This document shows, piece after piece, positions 6,116 through 12,223 of a stretch of 12,353 bases of DNA (position 1 is the stretch's first letter; the number at the start of each line of letters is the position of its first letter). The translations under genes were made by a program, and so were the position numbers. Under the pieces are notes generated by a model that ran no database searches, was not told the DNA's origin, and was given only the letters and a program-made list of their open reading frames with translations. This DNA comes from Thermoplasmata archaeon (GTDB lineage: Archaea; Thermoplasmatota; E2; UBA202; JdFR-43), in NCBI GenBank assembly GCA_021163175.1, contig JAGGXG010000086.1, forward strand, positions 1 through 12,353, written 5' to 3'.

Positions 6116-7476
6116 AGCAATCGCCTCACCACCTTTCTTTTTTTGATGAGTAACAACCTCAACACAAGATAGAGAATTATGATGACAACAAACACATCAG
6201 CTGCAATCCAATACCATGCCATGCCAGCGTAATACATGAAGATGGCTATGGCTATGAAAACTGTAATAAGCAGGGTGCCAGCAGCAGGAGCGTAGCCCAA
6301 TGCTTTGATGCTCTCTGGCTTCAGGAAAAATGCTGATGTTGCAATACCAATCATGAGAATGAAAATGATGGCGAAGATTGCAAACCATGAAAATGGAAGC
6401 TTCCATGTGAACCAGCCGCCGCCGTGTGTGGCTGTAATATTCACATATTTTGAAATTGAATCTGTGGCTCCTGCACTGTCTTTTACTGTTAATGTTACAG
6501 TATAGTTTCCATAATCTGCATATTGATGCTGTGGATTTTGTTCATAGCTTAGATTTCCATCTCCGAAATTCCATGTCCAGTTTACAATGGAACCATCACT
6601 ATCCGTGGATTTATCAGTGAATGTGACTGTTTTGCCATTTATTGAAAAAGAGAAGTTCGCAACTGGGGGATCATTGTTGGATACTGTTACTTGTTTCGTT
6701 TCTGTATCGGTATGACCATCTTCATCTGTGATTCGTAGAGTTATACTATATGTTCCAGCCACATCATATGTATGATTTTCTGTAATCCCTGTTGCATCAT
6801 AATTTCCATCTCCATCCCAATCCCACTCATATTCTGTTATGGTATCTCCATCCGTTGTATAAGAAGAAGATGCATTCACGCTAACAGTCAAAAACGAGGT
6901 CGTGTATGTGAACTGTGCAACAGGATTTACATCTGTATATATCTTGAACGAAAGATCTCCTGTCGTTAAACTATGCCACCCTGTTTCATTATACCAGTAT
7001 ATAATTCCTTTTGAATATGCATCTGAGCTGCTGCCATACCATTTTGGAGAGCCCGTATAAATTGGCAATGCATTCAGAACGAGATAATATGTTGTGCCTT
7101 GGCTTATGTGCTTATCTCCGCTTAATGAACGAATGTCCCATGTGTGCCATCCTGCCGACCATGAAGATGTATCGAAAGTATGTGAAACAACATATCCATT
7201 GCTGGTGTTCAAATCAGTATCAATATATACGCCAAGCTGGGGTGAGTCGGCAGGATCGTAATAAAAGTCTACTCTGTATAGCCACACTCCATCATCAACT
7301 TTGAAACTCTGTGCATATTCATGTGCTCCTCCTTCATATTGCGAAAATGTGTATGCATTTGAAACATCGGTTTGGCTTTCATCGAGCATCTCCGCCTTCA
7401 CATCTCTACTCAAAAATACCCCTACGCATAGCATTGCAACTACAGCCAAAGCGGAAAGCTTACTTACTTTTTTCAT
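6112..7476 (-). CDS. PKD-domain surface protein with C-terminal membrane helices (454 aa)
   Basis: Start chosen at ATG 7476 (MKKVSKLS), which begins a signal peptide (core about 8-22, cleavage near VKA/E at 27-29) and has GAGGTG upstream. Residues about 35-183 form a beta-rich domain (AQSFKVDDGVWLYRVDFYY, then GVYIDTDLNTSNG, then YYLVLNALPIY) reminiscent of carbohydrate-binding or choice-of-anchor modules. PKD domain 1 spans about 184-266 (EYEWDWDGDGNYD, AGTYSITLRITDEDG). PKD domain 2 spans about 270-348 (WTWNFGDGN, YGNYTVTLTVKDSAG). After a GGGW linker there are helices at about 358-386, 396-417 and 421-443, ending in a basic tail KKRKVVRRLL. It is an extracellular protein anchored by a multi-helix base, unlike the single-helix 810-residue protein upstream. 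Likely a spike or adhesin. Confidence 0.88.
   Translation of the reverse strand: MKKVSKLSALAVVAMLCVGVFLSRDVKAEMLDESQTDVSNAYTFSQYEGGAHEYAQSFKVDDGVWLYRVDFYYDPADSPQLGVYIDTDLNTSNGYVVSHTFDTSSWSAGWHTWDIRSLSGDKHISQGTTYYLVLNALPIYTGSPKWYGSSSDAYSKGIIYWYNETGWHSLTTGDLSFKIYTDVNPVAQFTYTTSFLTVSVNASSSYTTDGDTITEYEWDWDGDGNYDATGITENHTYDVAGTYSITLRITDEDGHTDTETKQVTVSNNDPPVANFSFSINGKTVTFTDKSTDSDGSIVNWTWNFGDGNLSYEQNPQHQYADYGNYTVTLTVKDSAGATDSISKYVNITATHGGGWFTWKLPFSWFAIFAIIFILMIGIATSAFFLKPESIKALGYAPAAGTLLITVFIAIAIFMYYAGMAWYWIAADVFVVIIILYLVLRLLLIKKRKVVRRLL
7460..7469 (-). repeat. AAGTAAGTAA 10-mer (copy 2)
   Basis: Falls in codons 3-6 of the 454-residue PKD gene. Same orientation and sequence as copies at 3394-3385 and 10983-10974. 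Confidence 0.5.
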
Positions 7477-7484
7477 ACTGCACC

Positions 7485-7562
7485 TCAGATGCTGAAGCCG
7501 ATCAGGGCTGGCAGCAATACAAGGATGCTCCATACCAGCATGGCGATGAAGCCAAGCCCTAT
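7485..7562 (-). CDS. possible 25-residue hydrophobic peptide with ATA start
   Basis: Between two good genes there are 82 bases not otherwise used. One frame reads ATA, then GLGFIAMLVWSILVLLPALI, then GFSI and a stop: a single membrane helix with no charged residue. The ATA (7562-7560) overlaps the upstream TAG in a four-base ATAG junction, as at 4922. The purine-rich GAGAGAGAGA about five bases ahead is only a poor ribosome binding site. An internal ATG would give 18 residues and also lacks a site. The next gene's GAGGTG follows directly at its stop. The length and hydrophobicity fit the other tiny membrane genes here, but the call rests on context. Confidence 0.42.
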   Translation of the reverse strand: MGLGFIAMLVWSILVLLPALIGFSI

Positions 7563-7996
7563 GATGTCTCTCTCTCTTTCTTTTCATTCTTTTCATTGTA
7601 TGCTGCATAAGCTGTGAGCAACATGATCAAAAATGCTCCTGCTACTGCTATGAGCACCGATTGTGCGTGTCCTGTCCAGTCAATCCACTTAGTCCAGAAT
7701 GTTATATCCCAGCCTGTCATGAATGCTGTAAAATAGAACAGTATAGCCATTATTGCCAGTGCTACACCTATCGCTATGATTGCTGGAACAATTTTCTTTT
7801 CCTTGCGTTGTGGAAGCAGCCAGAATATCAATGCAGAGCCAAGCAGATATATGAAGACGCTTGCTGCAAGAACTGTTCCTTCGTTTGTGTCGATGTCTCT
7901 GTCTCCAAATGTGGAGTTTGTTGCTGCCATGGCTGGTAGTGCAGCCATCCCCAATATCAGCACCAGAGGTGCAATTTTTTTCATATTCTTCAGCAT
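7559..7996 (-). CDS. membrane protein with signal peptide, three helices (145 aa)
   Basis: ATG at 7996 follows GAGGTGATG with a short spacer. A signal peptide (KKIAPLVLILGMAALPAMA, cleavage after about residue 24) precedes a short outside segment (TNSTFGDRDIDTNEG). Helices lie at about 42-61, 70-92 and 110-132. The loop PQRKEKK (62-68) is cytoplasmic and the loop MTGWDITFWTKWIDWTGH is outside. The C-terminus is charged (YNEKNEKKERETS) and cytoplasmic. First gene after the only sizeable gap downstream of the beta-propeller gene, so it may begin a separate transcript. Family not recognised. Confidence 0.82.
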   Translation of the reverse strand: MLKNMKKIAPLVLILGMAALPAMAATNSTFGDRDIDTNEGTVLAASVFIYLLGSALIFWLLPQRKEKKIVPAIIAIGVALAIMAILFYFTAFMTGWDITFWTKWIDWTGHAQSVLIAVAGAFLIMLLTAYAAYNEKNEKKERETS

Positions 7997-8075
7997 TTTT
8001 CATCACCTCTTAATTTTTCAAATACGGGAAAAGGAACCAAAAACACAGAGAGGAAGAGAAGATATGACACGCTTA
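7997..8075 (-). other. intergenic gap with pyrimidine-rich tract, possible terminator
   Basis: 79 bases between the beta-propeller gene and the 145-residue membrane protein. On the minus strand the stop is followed within about 15 bases by a long pyrimidine-rich tract (8063-8026, including TGTTTTTGG and CCTTTTCCC), compatible with an archaeal T-rich terminator. A weak AT-rich stretch (GTATTTGAAAAATTAAG) before the next ribosome binding site could be a promoter. I see no hairpin worth naming. Confidence 0.35.
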
Positions 8076-10508
8076 TCACCTCTTTCCCACAAATGCAATC
8101 ATTGCTATCATGATAACGCCAAACATTGCAATTAATGCAATCATCCATATCGAGTTGTCACCGCCTGTGATAATTCCGCCGCCGCCGCCCTCTTCTTCTA
8201 CTGTTGTAAAATGATAGGTTGCTGTTGTTACTCCGCCATGCCCATCATCTGCTGTGACCGTCCAGTAATATGTTTTTTCATATGTGTTGATGTGCTGATT
8301 GAGATTTCCGATTCCATATGTTCCGTTGCCTCCAGAATATGAAACCTGCTGCCACCCACCGTCGGCGTTTGTGAGGTTGATTGTTATTGTCATGGTGTCG
8401 CCATCTGGATCGCTGACATGAATGCTGACATCTGGTTGCAGATCCACATCTGTTGCTCCATTGCTTGGCGAGGGATTGCTCAAAACTGGAGGATTATTTG
8501 ATGGAGGAGGCGAAGATATTGTTACAGTTAATGCTGTTGACCATCCACTTTCTGCGCTATTGCTGTCCTGTGCTTTAACCTTTATATTGTATGTGCCTGT
8601 AGAATCCCATGAATGTGATATTGAGACAGTTGTTCCAGAGCTATAATATCCTGTCCATTCGTCCACTGTGCCATCTCCATCCCAATCCCAGCCATATTTT
8701 ATTTGATCTCCATCTGGATCTGTTGCAGAAGTGGAATAGGTATATGATGATCCAGTGTATCCTGATGTTGGGCCTGACGGCTGGTCCGGGGTATTTGGCG
8801 GATTATTATTTGATGCATTCACCATTACTGTTGCAATGTCATATGCTGTTGCCTCATCATTATCTGTAACTGTTAGTTTTGCAGTATATGTTCCAGGATC
8901 ATTGTAAGTATGAGTTTGAGTTGCTGGTGGAGTTCCAGAACCAGAATATTCTGCAGTTCCATCATTATCTACATCAAGTTGCCATGATGCTATTGTTCCA
9001 TCGCTATCTGATGCTGACATATAGAATGTAACTGTAAGAGGGGCATCCCCACTTGTTGGGGATGCAGATAATGAACATACTGGAGGATTGTTATTTGCTT
9101 GCATTTGATAATATTTTAGTGCGATAAAATCTGTAGTATAACCGTTTTGGTTCCTTACATCCCCATTCGCTGTTGAAATTTGATGATTGTTTACCTTCAA
9201 CTCCCATATTGTGATGTTTCCGTTGTCTAAATAGTCATAATGAGAATATTCATATGTTGTCTCTGGAGTATCAACAATGTTATGCCATGTGTTAAAAGAC
9301 AAATCAGATATGTTTGCTTCTGAGAAAACTGGAACTACACCCCCTGTAACATTTTTAAACAATAAAACGCCTATTGTGTTATTTTTATAATTAATCCTTA
9401 ACGATGTTCGAATGGAATGTGTATAAGTGCTATCATCTTCTTTAACGAGATGCTTAACCCATGAAGATGTTGTTCCCAATTCTTTTTCTAATATATATGT
9501 ATTTGAAAGACTTGATGAATTTCCATTTCCAAGCAAATATACCTTATGATTATTAATATTATACTCAACTTGATTATTGTACACAAAAGCAAGGTCTAGT
9601 ATATCATTTGCAATTATTTGTTCATATGTCACAGGAAATGAGTATAACGGTGTATCATTAACTGTTTGATTTGATGCTCTCGCCCCTCTTCCATTTATTA
9701 TATCGTCAGCAGTCATCCAGAAAAACACTGATTTTCTGGTTGCTTTTAAATTATAAAATGATGATGTTGAATATTTTGCATAAGACGGCACGCAAAACAA
9801 CTTAACTGTACCATCTGTATCTTTTATCCACCTTGACCCACCATAAAACTCATCTGATATATCTCTGTTATGCCATGTCGAGCCATTATCAAAGCTCCAC
9901 CATACCCCCATTTTGCTGTTGCCATGTCTCATGAAAAGCAAATATGTGTTATTTTGTGTCGTTGTTATTACTTCATAAGCATCATCTGTTGTTGTATCTA
10001 CTGTTATAGGATCGTCCCATGTTGTACTTTCGTTGAATTTGAAATTTGGAGAAGATATCGGATATTTACTTCTAACAAATGTTATTGGGTAATTGCTATT
10101 CGCATGGCCCCCATAAACTAACCAAATATATTCATAGTTATCGATATCTACTGCGACATCGATATGCGCCTCGTAATATTGGTTGTTATTCCAGTTGTCC
10201 CCTGCAACATACTTGCTGTTATCAAATCTGAATATGCTTCTTTGGTTGTTCGCAAGATTTATTCCCTGGATACATAAATGCGTATAGTTATACATGTCTG
10301 TATTATCGAAGTAAAACAGATAAATCATATTTCTATATGGGTCATATACATAATTGATTGTATTTCTCGATGATGAACCATGTGATGTTTCTCTGTCTTC
10401 CACTATCCATTGTGTTATCTCATCTGCTTTCGCAATAAATATTTCTGTTATTGTTGCAGCAAGTAGCATAAATACAAACAAGCCTACTTCTATTTTCCGC
10501 ATTTTCAC
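8076..10508 (-). CDS. BNR/Asp-box beta-propeller protein with PKD domains and C-terminal anchor (810 aa)
   Basis: The signal segment is KMRKIEVGLFVFMLLAATITEIFIAKA (about 2-28). Residues about 30-470 are beta-rich and read as a six-bladed propeller. An Asp-box SFDNGSTW is at 205-212, and the stretch 113-155 (AHIDVAVDIDNYEYIWLVYGGH, then FVRSKYP) resembles the BNR_4 family. PKD domain 1 is at about 475-564. A second PKD-like domain is at about 570-666 (GWDWDGDGTVDEW). An Ig/FN3-like domain is at about 673-769 (NGATDVDLQPDVSIHVSD, YYWTVTADDGHGG). A Gly-rich linker (774-784) leads to one membrane helix (about 786-806) and GKR. Propellers of this type bind or cleave glycans; catalytic residues cannot be assigned by eye. 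Likely the host-attachment spike. GTG 10508 or ATG 10502 could start it; GGTGGT lies at 10517-10512. The propeller half is more AT-rich than the PKD half. Confidence 0.88.
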   Translation of the reverse strand: MKMRKIEVGLFVFMLLAATITEIFIAKADEITQWIVEDRETSHGSSSRNTINYVYDPYRNMIYLFYFDNTDMYNYTHLCIQGINLANNQRSIFRFDNSKYVAGDNWNNNQYYEAHIDVAVDIDNYEYIWLVYGGHANSNYPITFVRSKYPISSPNFKFNESTTWDDPITVDTTTDDAYEVITTTQNNTYLLFMRHGNSKMGVWWSFDNGSTWHNRDISDEFYGGSRWIKDTDGTVKLFCVPSYAKYSTSSFYNLKATRKSVFFWMTADDIINGRGARASNQTVNDTPLYSFPVTYEQIIANDILDLAFVYNNQVEYNINNHKVYLLGNGNSSSLSNTYILEKELGTTSSWVKHLVKEDDSTYTHSIRTSLRINYKNNTIGVLLFKNVTGGVVPVFSEANISDLSFNTWHNIVDTPETTYEYSHYDYLDNGNITIWELKVNNHQISTANGDVRNQNGYTTDFIALKYYQMQANNNPPVCSLSASPTSGDAPLTVTFYMSASDSDGTIASWQLDVDNDGTAEYSGSGTPPATQTHTYNDPGTYTAKLTVTDNDEATAYDIATVMVNASNNNPPNTPDQPSGPTSGYTGSSYTYSTSATDPDGDQIKYGWDWDGDGTVDEWTGYYSSGTTVSISHSWDSTGTYNIKVKAQDSNSAESGWSTALTVTISSPPPSNNPPVLSNPSPSNGATDVDLQPDVSIHVSDPDGDTMTITINLTNADGGWQQVSYSGGNGTYGIGNLNQHINTYEKTYYWTVTADDGHGGVTTATYHFTTVEEEGGGGGIITGGDNSIWMIALIAMFGVIMIAMIAFVGKR

Positions 10509-10515
10509 GCTACCA

Positions 10516-10532
10516 CCAATTCTAAGAATTGG
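10516..10532. promoter_or_regulatory. perfect 17-base palindrome, candidate operator
   Basis: CCAATTCT-A-AGAATTGG: two 8-base arms that are exact reverse complements around one base. It lies between the TATA-like boxes and the start of the beta-propeller gene and shares two bases with that gene's GGTGGT ribosome binding site. It could be an operator for one of the two small DNA-binding proteins encoded just upstream, or an mRNA hairpin that hides the ribosome binding site. Confidence 0.6.
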
Positions 10533-10562
10533 TTTTATATATACAAAGTATTAAGAATGGTT
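10523..10562. repeat. direct repeat TAAGAAT(T)GGTT flanking a TATA-like box
   Basis: TAAGAATTGGTT at 10523-10534 and TAAGAATGGTT at 10552-10562 differ by one inserted T. The first copy contains the right arm of the palindrome, so the second copy is a candidate extra half-site. Confidence 0.5.
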
Positions 10563-10584
10563 ACACTTCGTAAACTTTATATAA
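10534..10584 (-). promoter_or_regulatory. promoter region with two TATA-like boxes
   Basis: On the minus strand TATATAAAG (10584-10576) matches an archaeal box A and would place a transcript start near 10555-10550, leaving a leader of about 45 bases that carries the palindrome. A second box TATATATAAA (10543-10534) would give a very short leader. I cannot tell which is used. This is the clearest promoter in the window and would drive the surface-protein gene and perhaps what follows. Confidence 0.5.
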
Positions 10585-10602
10585 TAAAATGCAAAACCAA
10601 GT

Positions 10603-10794
10603 CTATAACATACCTATACGCTTTTTTATTTCCTCTAAAAGTTTTTCATTTTCAATTTCTTTTTCAATAATACTAACTAATCCGTTGAGAAAAGTCTTTT
10701 TCAGACCATATTTCATTTTTATGAATTGAATGATTGTAGCAATCGCATCAAACTCTTCGTCACTGAATTTTAATTTTATTATTATTCTTTTCAT
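10603..10794 (-). CDS. small ribbon-helix-helix candidate DNA-binding protein (63 aa)
   Basis: 63 residues: an N-terminal strand KRIIIKLKFSDEEF, a helix DAIATIIQFIKMKYG, a second helix KKTFLNGLVSIIEKEIE, and a charged C-terminal helix. This order and length fit Arc/MetJ/CopG-type ribbon-helix-helix regulators, which bind DNA as dimers through the strand. I infer the fold from the pattern, not from a family match. ATG at 10794 overlaps the end of the winged-helix gene by 35 bases, with only GGAAA before it. It is the last gene before the palindrome at 10516-10532 and is therefore the best candidate for its ligand. Confidence 0.65.
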   Translation of the reverse strand: MKRIIIKLKFSDEEFDAIATIIQFIKMKYGLKKTFLNGLVSIIEKEIENEKLLEEIKKRIGML

Positions 10795-11257
10795 TTTCCA
10801 ATTTCTCTACTTCCTTTTTTAACAAATCAACATCTATTTTCCAGATCTTTTTGCCTATGCTTTTGCTGTGCATGCTTGCTATGCCTGCCTGATGCAAATA
10901 TGCGAAAACATATGATGCCTTGCCTTTTGTTATGCCAAATTGCTGCAGGCGGCGGGCGTGAATATATATTGTATTACTTACTTGATTCGCAGAAAAAGCG
11001 AGAATGGCGTTGCATACTTCAATAATTGTTTCCTTGTTATAATTTTTTGCTTTCTGGCGGAGGCGGGCGTAATGCGGGCGAAGATGGAACGGAAGCTTGC
11101 GAATGCCCAGGCTTAGCCGTATTCTTGATATTTTACACAGAGAGAGCTTTACATGATAGCGATGCTGTATCATTTTTGCGAGTTGCTCATCCGTATAGAT
11201 TGCTCCATTTTTCCTGATGAACTGGACAATCATGTCTGACGGTTCACCGTCGGACAC
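10760..11257 (-). CDS. winged-helix-type DNA-binding protein (165 aa)
   Basis: Starts at GTG 11257, which has GGAGGT five bases ahead; the first ATG is at 11233. No membrane helix. Residues about 9-53 form a first helix-turn-helix (YTDEQLAKMIQHRYHVKLSLCKISRIRLSLGI). A basic linker (RKLPFHLRPHYARLRQKAKNY) follows. Residues about 90-143 look like a winged helix: a helix pair around SNTIYIHARRLQQFG, then KGKASYVFAYLHQAG, then a wing SMHSKSIGKKIWKID. The C-terminal end is a charged helix. It is probably a transcription regulator or a replication accessory factor of the element. An imperfect inverted repeat covers its first codons, so autoregulation is possible. Confidence 0.72.
   Translation of the reverse strand: MSDGEPSDMIVQFIRKNGAIYTDEQLAKMIQHRYHVKLSLCKISRIRLSLGIRKLPFHLRPHYARLRQKAKNYNKETIIEVCNAILAFSANQVSNTIYIHARRLQQFGITKGKASYVFAYLHQAGIASMHSKSIGKKIWKIDVDLLKKEVEKLENEKNNNKIKIQ
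10974..10983 (-). repeat. AAGTAAGTAA 10-mer (copy 3)
   Basis: Inside the winged-helix gene; same orientation as the copies near 3390 and 7465. Confidence 0.5.
11234..11255. promoter_or_regulatory. inverted repeat at the start of the winged-helix gene
   Basis: Arms GTCTGACGGT and ACCGTCGGAC pair with one mismatch (a G-U pair in RNA) around a two-base TC centre. The inner six bases, GACGGT and ACCGTC, are perfect. It covers codons 1-8 of the GTG-started gene and lies in the overlap with the upstream membrane gene. It could be an operator or a short mRNA hairpin limiting translation. Confidence 0.45.
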
Positions 11258-11504
11258 GCTTCACCTCCTCTTTGTATTCCTCATAGAACCATGACAGAAC
11301 GATTATCGCTTCACCTGATATTATCAAGACAAGGGAAAGAAAATCTGGGAAAGGCGATAATTTCATTGTAACAACAATGAATGCCAGTATCACCAAAAAT
11401 AAACCCCACCAGTATGTAGATTTTATAATCTTAGGTAAAAAGGATATTGACCCAATTATTGCATTTTTGAATTTTTGCCAGAGCCAGCGGCGGAAGGTTA
11501 TCAT
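11244..11504 (-). CDS. small two-helix membrane protein (86 aa)
   Basis: 86 residues. A basic amphipathic N-terminus (RRWLWQKFKN, KIIKS) is followed by helices at about 31-48 and 54-74, joined by a short loop KLSPFPDF. The C-terminus is charged (EEYKEEVKRVRR), so both ends are probably inside. The start overlaps the PP-loop gene stop as ATGA, with GGTGAAAAAAG before it, and its own stop overlaps the next GTG-started gene by 14 bases. It could tether the PP-loop enzyme to the membrane (inference). Family unknown. Confidence 0.75.
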   Translation of the reverse strand: MITFRRWLWQKFKNAIIGSISFLPKIIKSTYWWGLFLVILAFIVVTMKLSPFPDFLSLVLIISGEAIIVLSWFYEEYKEEVKRVRR

Positions 11505-12223
11505 CTTTTTTCACCTGTTTCAAGTTTTAATTTTTTTATTTTCTCTCTTTTTGTTTCAAAATAGTTTCTGCCCTTTCCTCTGAAATAACTGTTGAAGATG
11601 AAATCAACAAATAATGGATAGAATTTATTCATGAGCCAGTGTCGCCAATCGAAATAAGTGAAAGGATATTTCAACAACTTAGGGTAATTCATTTTTATGA
11701 TCTGTTTCTGAATGTAGCCTCCAGCCAAATAAGCAATCGGTATATTCTTGATTATATTGATGCATTCCCATTCTGCCATGGGGGAGTAGTTGTCTTCTTT
11801 TAATGCTCTTTCTATATATTTTGTAGCATGCTCTTTTAATTGATTATATGTCATATATAGTTTATGTAAAGCGCACATCCATTCTGAAAAGCCGATACCT
11901 GTTAAAACAATATCATAATCTTCTGCTAATTTTTTCTGCTTCGCTCTGCATTCATCTTGTGTTTCGCAGTAAAAAATAAAATGTTTAATTTTTAAATCTT
12001 CACATATCCTTTTGGCAATTGGAACATCACCTTTTGAAAACTTATCCCTTGTTACTGCTTCAAAAGGAACGTTATGTTTTAGTAAAATTGAAAGAACAAC
12101 CCTTGTGTCATGCCCTCCTGATAGAGTCAATAATATTTTGTTTTTGCTTTTAATCTTCTCTAAAATATGTTTTGTGAGGCATTCGTTTAATTTTCTAACT
12201 TGCTTCTCTACTATGGGGTTCAT
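11501..12223 (-). CDS. stand-alone asparagine-synthetase-like PP-loop ATPase (240 aa)
   Basis: The PP-loop SGGHDTR is at residues 35-41 after the strand KILLTL. It matches the SGGxDS(R) ATP-pyrophosphate loop of the asparagine synthetase family with Ser replaced by Thr. Later, DVPIAKRICEDLKIKHFIF (66-84) and LTGIGFSEW (107-115) occupy the positions of the family's D-x-x-x-A and TGxGxDE regions, with the usual Asp-Glu partly replaced (Ser113-Glu114). There is no N-terminal glutaminase domain, and the C-terminal 100 residues are Lys- and aromatic-rich. Family enzymes activate a carboxylate by adenylation and then amidate it; the substrate here is unknown, possibly a surface or secondary metabolite. 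ATG 12223 has GGAGGGATG ahead and overlaps the upstream stop as ATGA. Confidence 0.78.
   Translation of the reverse strand: MNPIVEKQVRKLNECLTKHILEKIKSKNKILLTLSGGHDTRVVLSILLKHNVPFEAVTRDKFSKGDVPIAKRICEDLKIKHFIFYCETQDECRAKQKKLAEDYDIVLTGIGFSEWMCALHKLYMTYNQLKEHATKYIERALKEDNYSPMAEWECINIIKNIPIAYLAGGYIQKQIIKMNYPKLLKYPFTYFDWRHWLMNKFYPLFVDFIFNSYFRGKGRNYFETKREKIKKLKLETGEKR

Noticed and set aside
7477..7608. N-terminal extension of the 454-residue PKD protein back to 7608
   Set aside because: The extension is Arg/His-rich, overlaps the end of the 145-residue gene, and would bury the signal peptide. ATG 7476 has its own GAGGTG.
7689..8006. 105-codon minus-strand frame
   Set aside because: Alternate frame of the 145-residue membrane protein, whose signal peptide and helices are convincing; the 105-residue product has no such features.
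8422..8869. Plus-strand frames over the PKD region
   Set aside because: Antisense shadows of repetitive Asp/Gly/Thr codons in the PKD domains; no start context.
6500..9070. PKD-coding DNA as a repeat or CRISPR-like array
   Set aside because: The similarity is at protein-domain level, with domain spacing of about 80-100 residues and diverged DNA. There are no short identical repeats with unique spacers.
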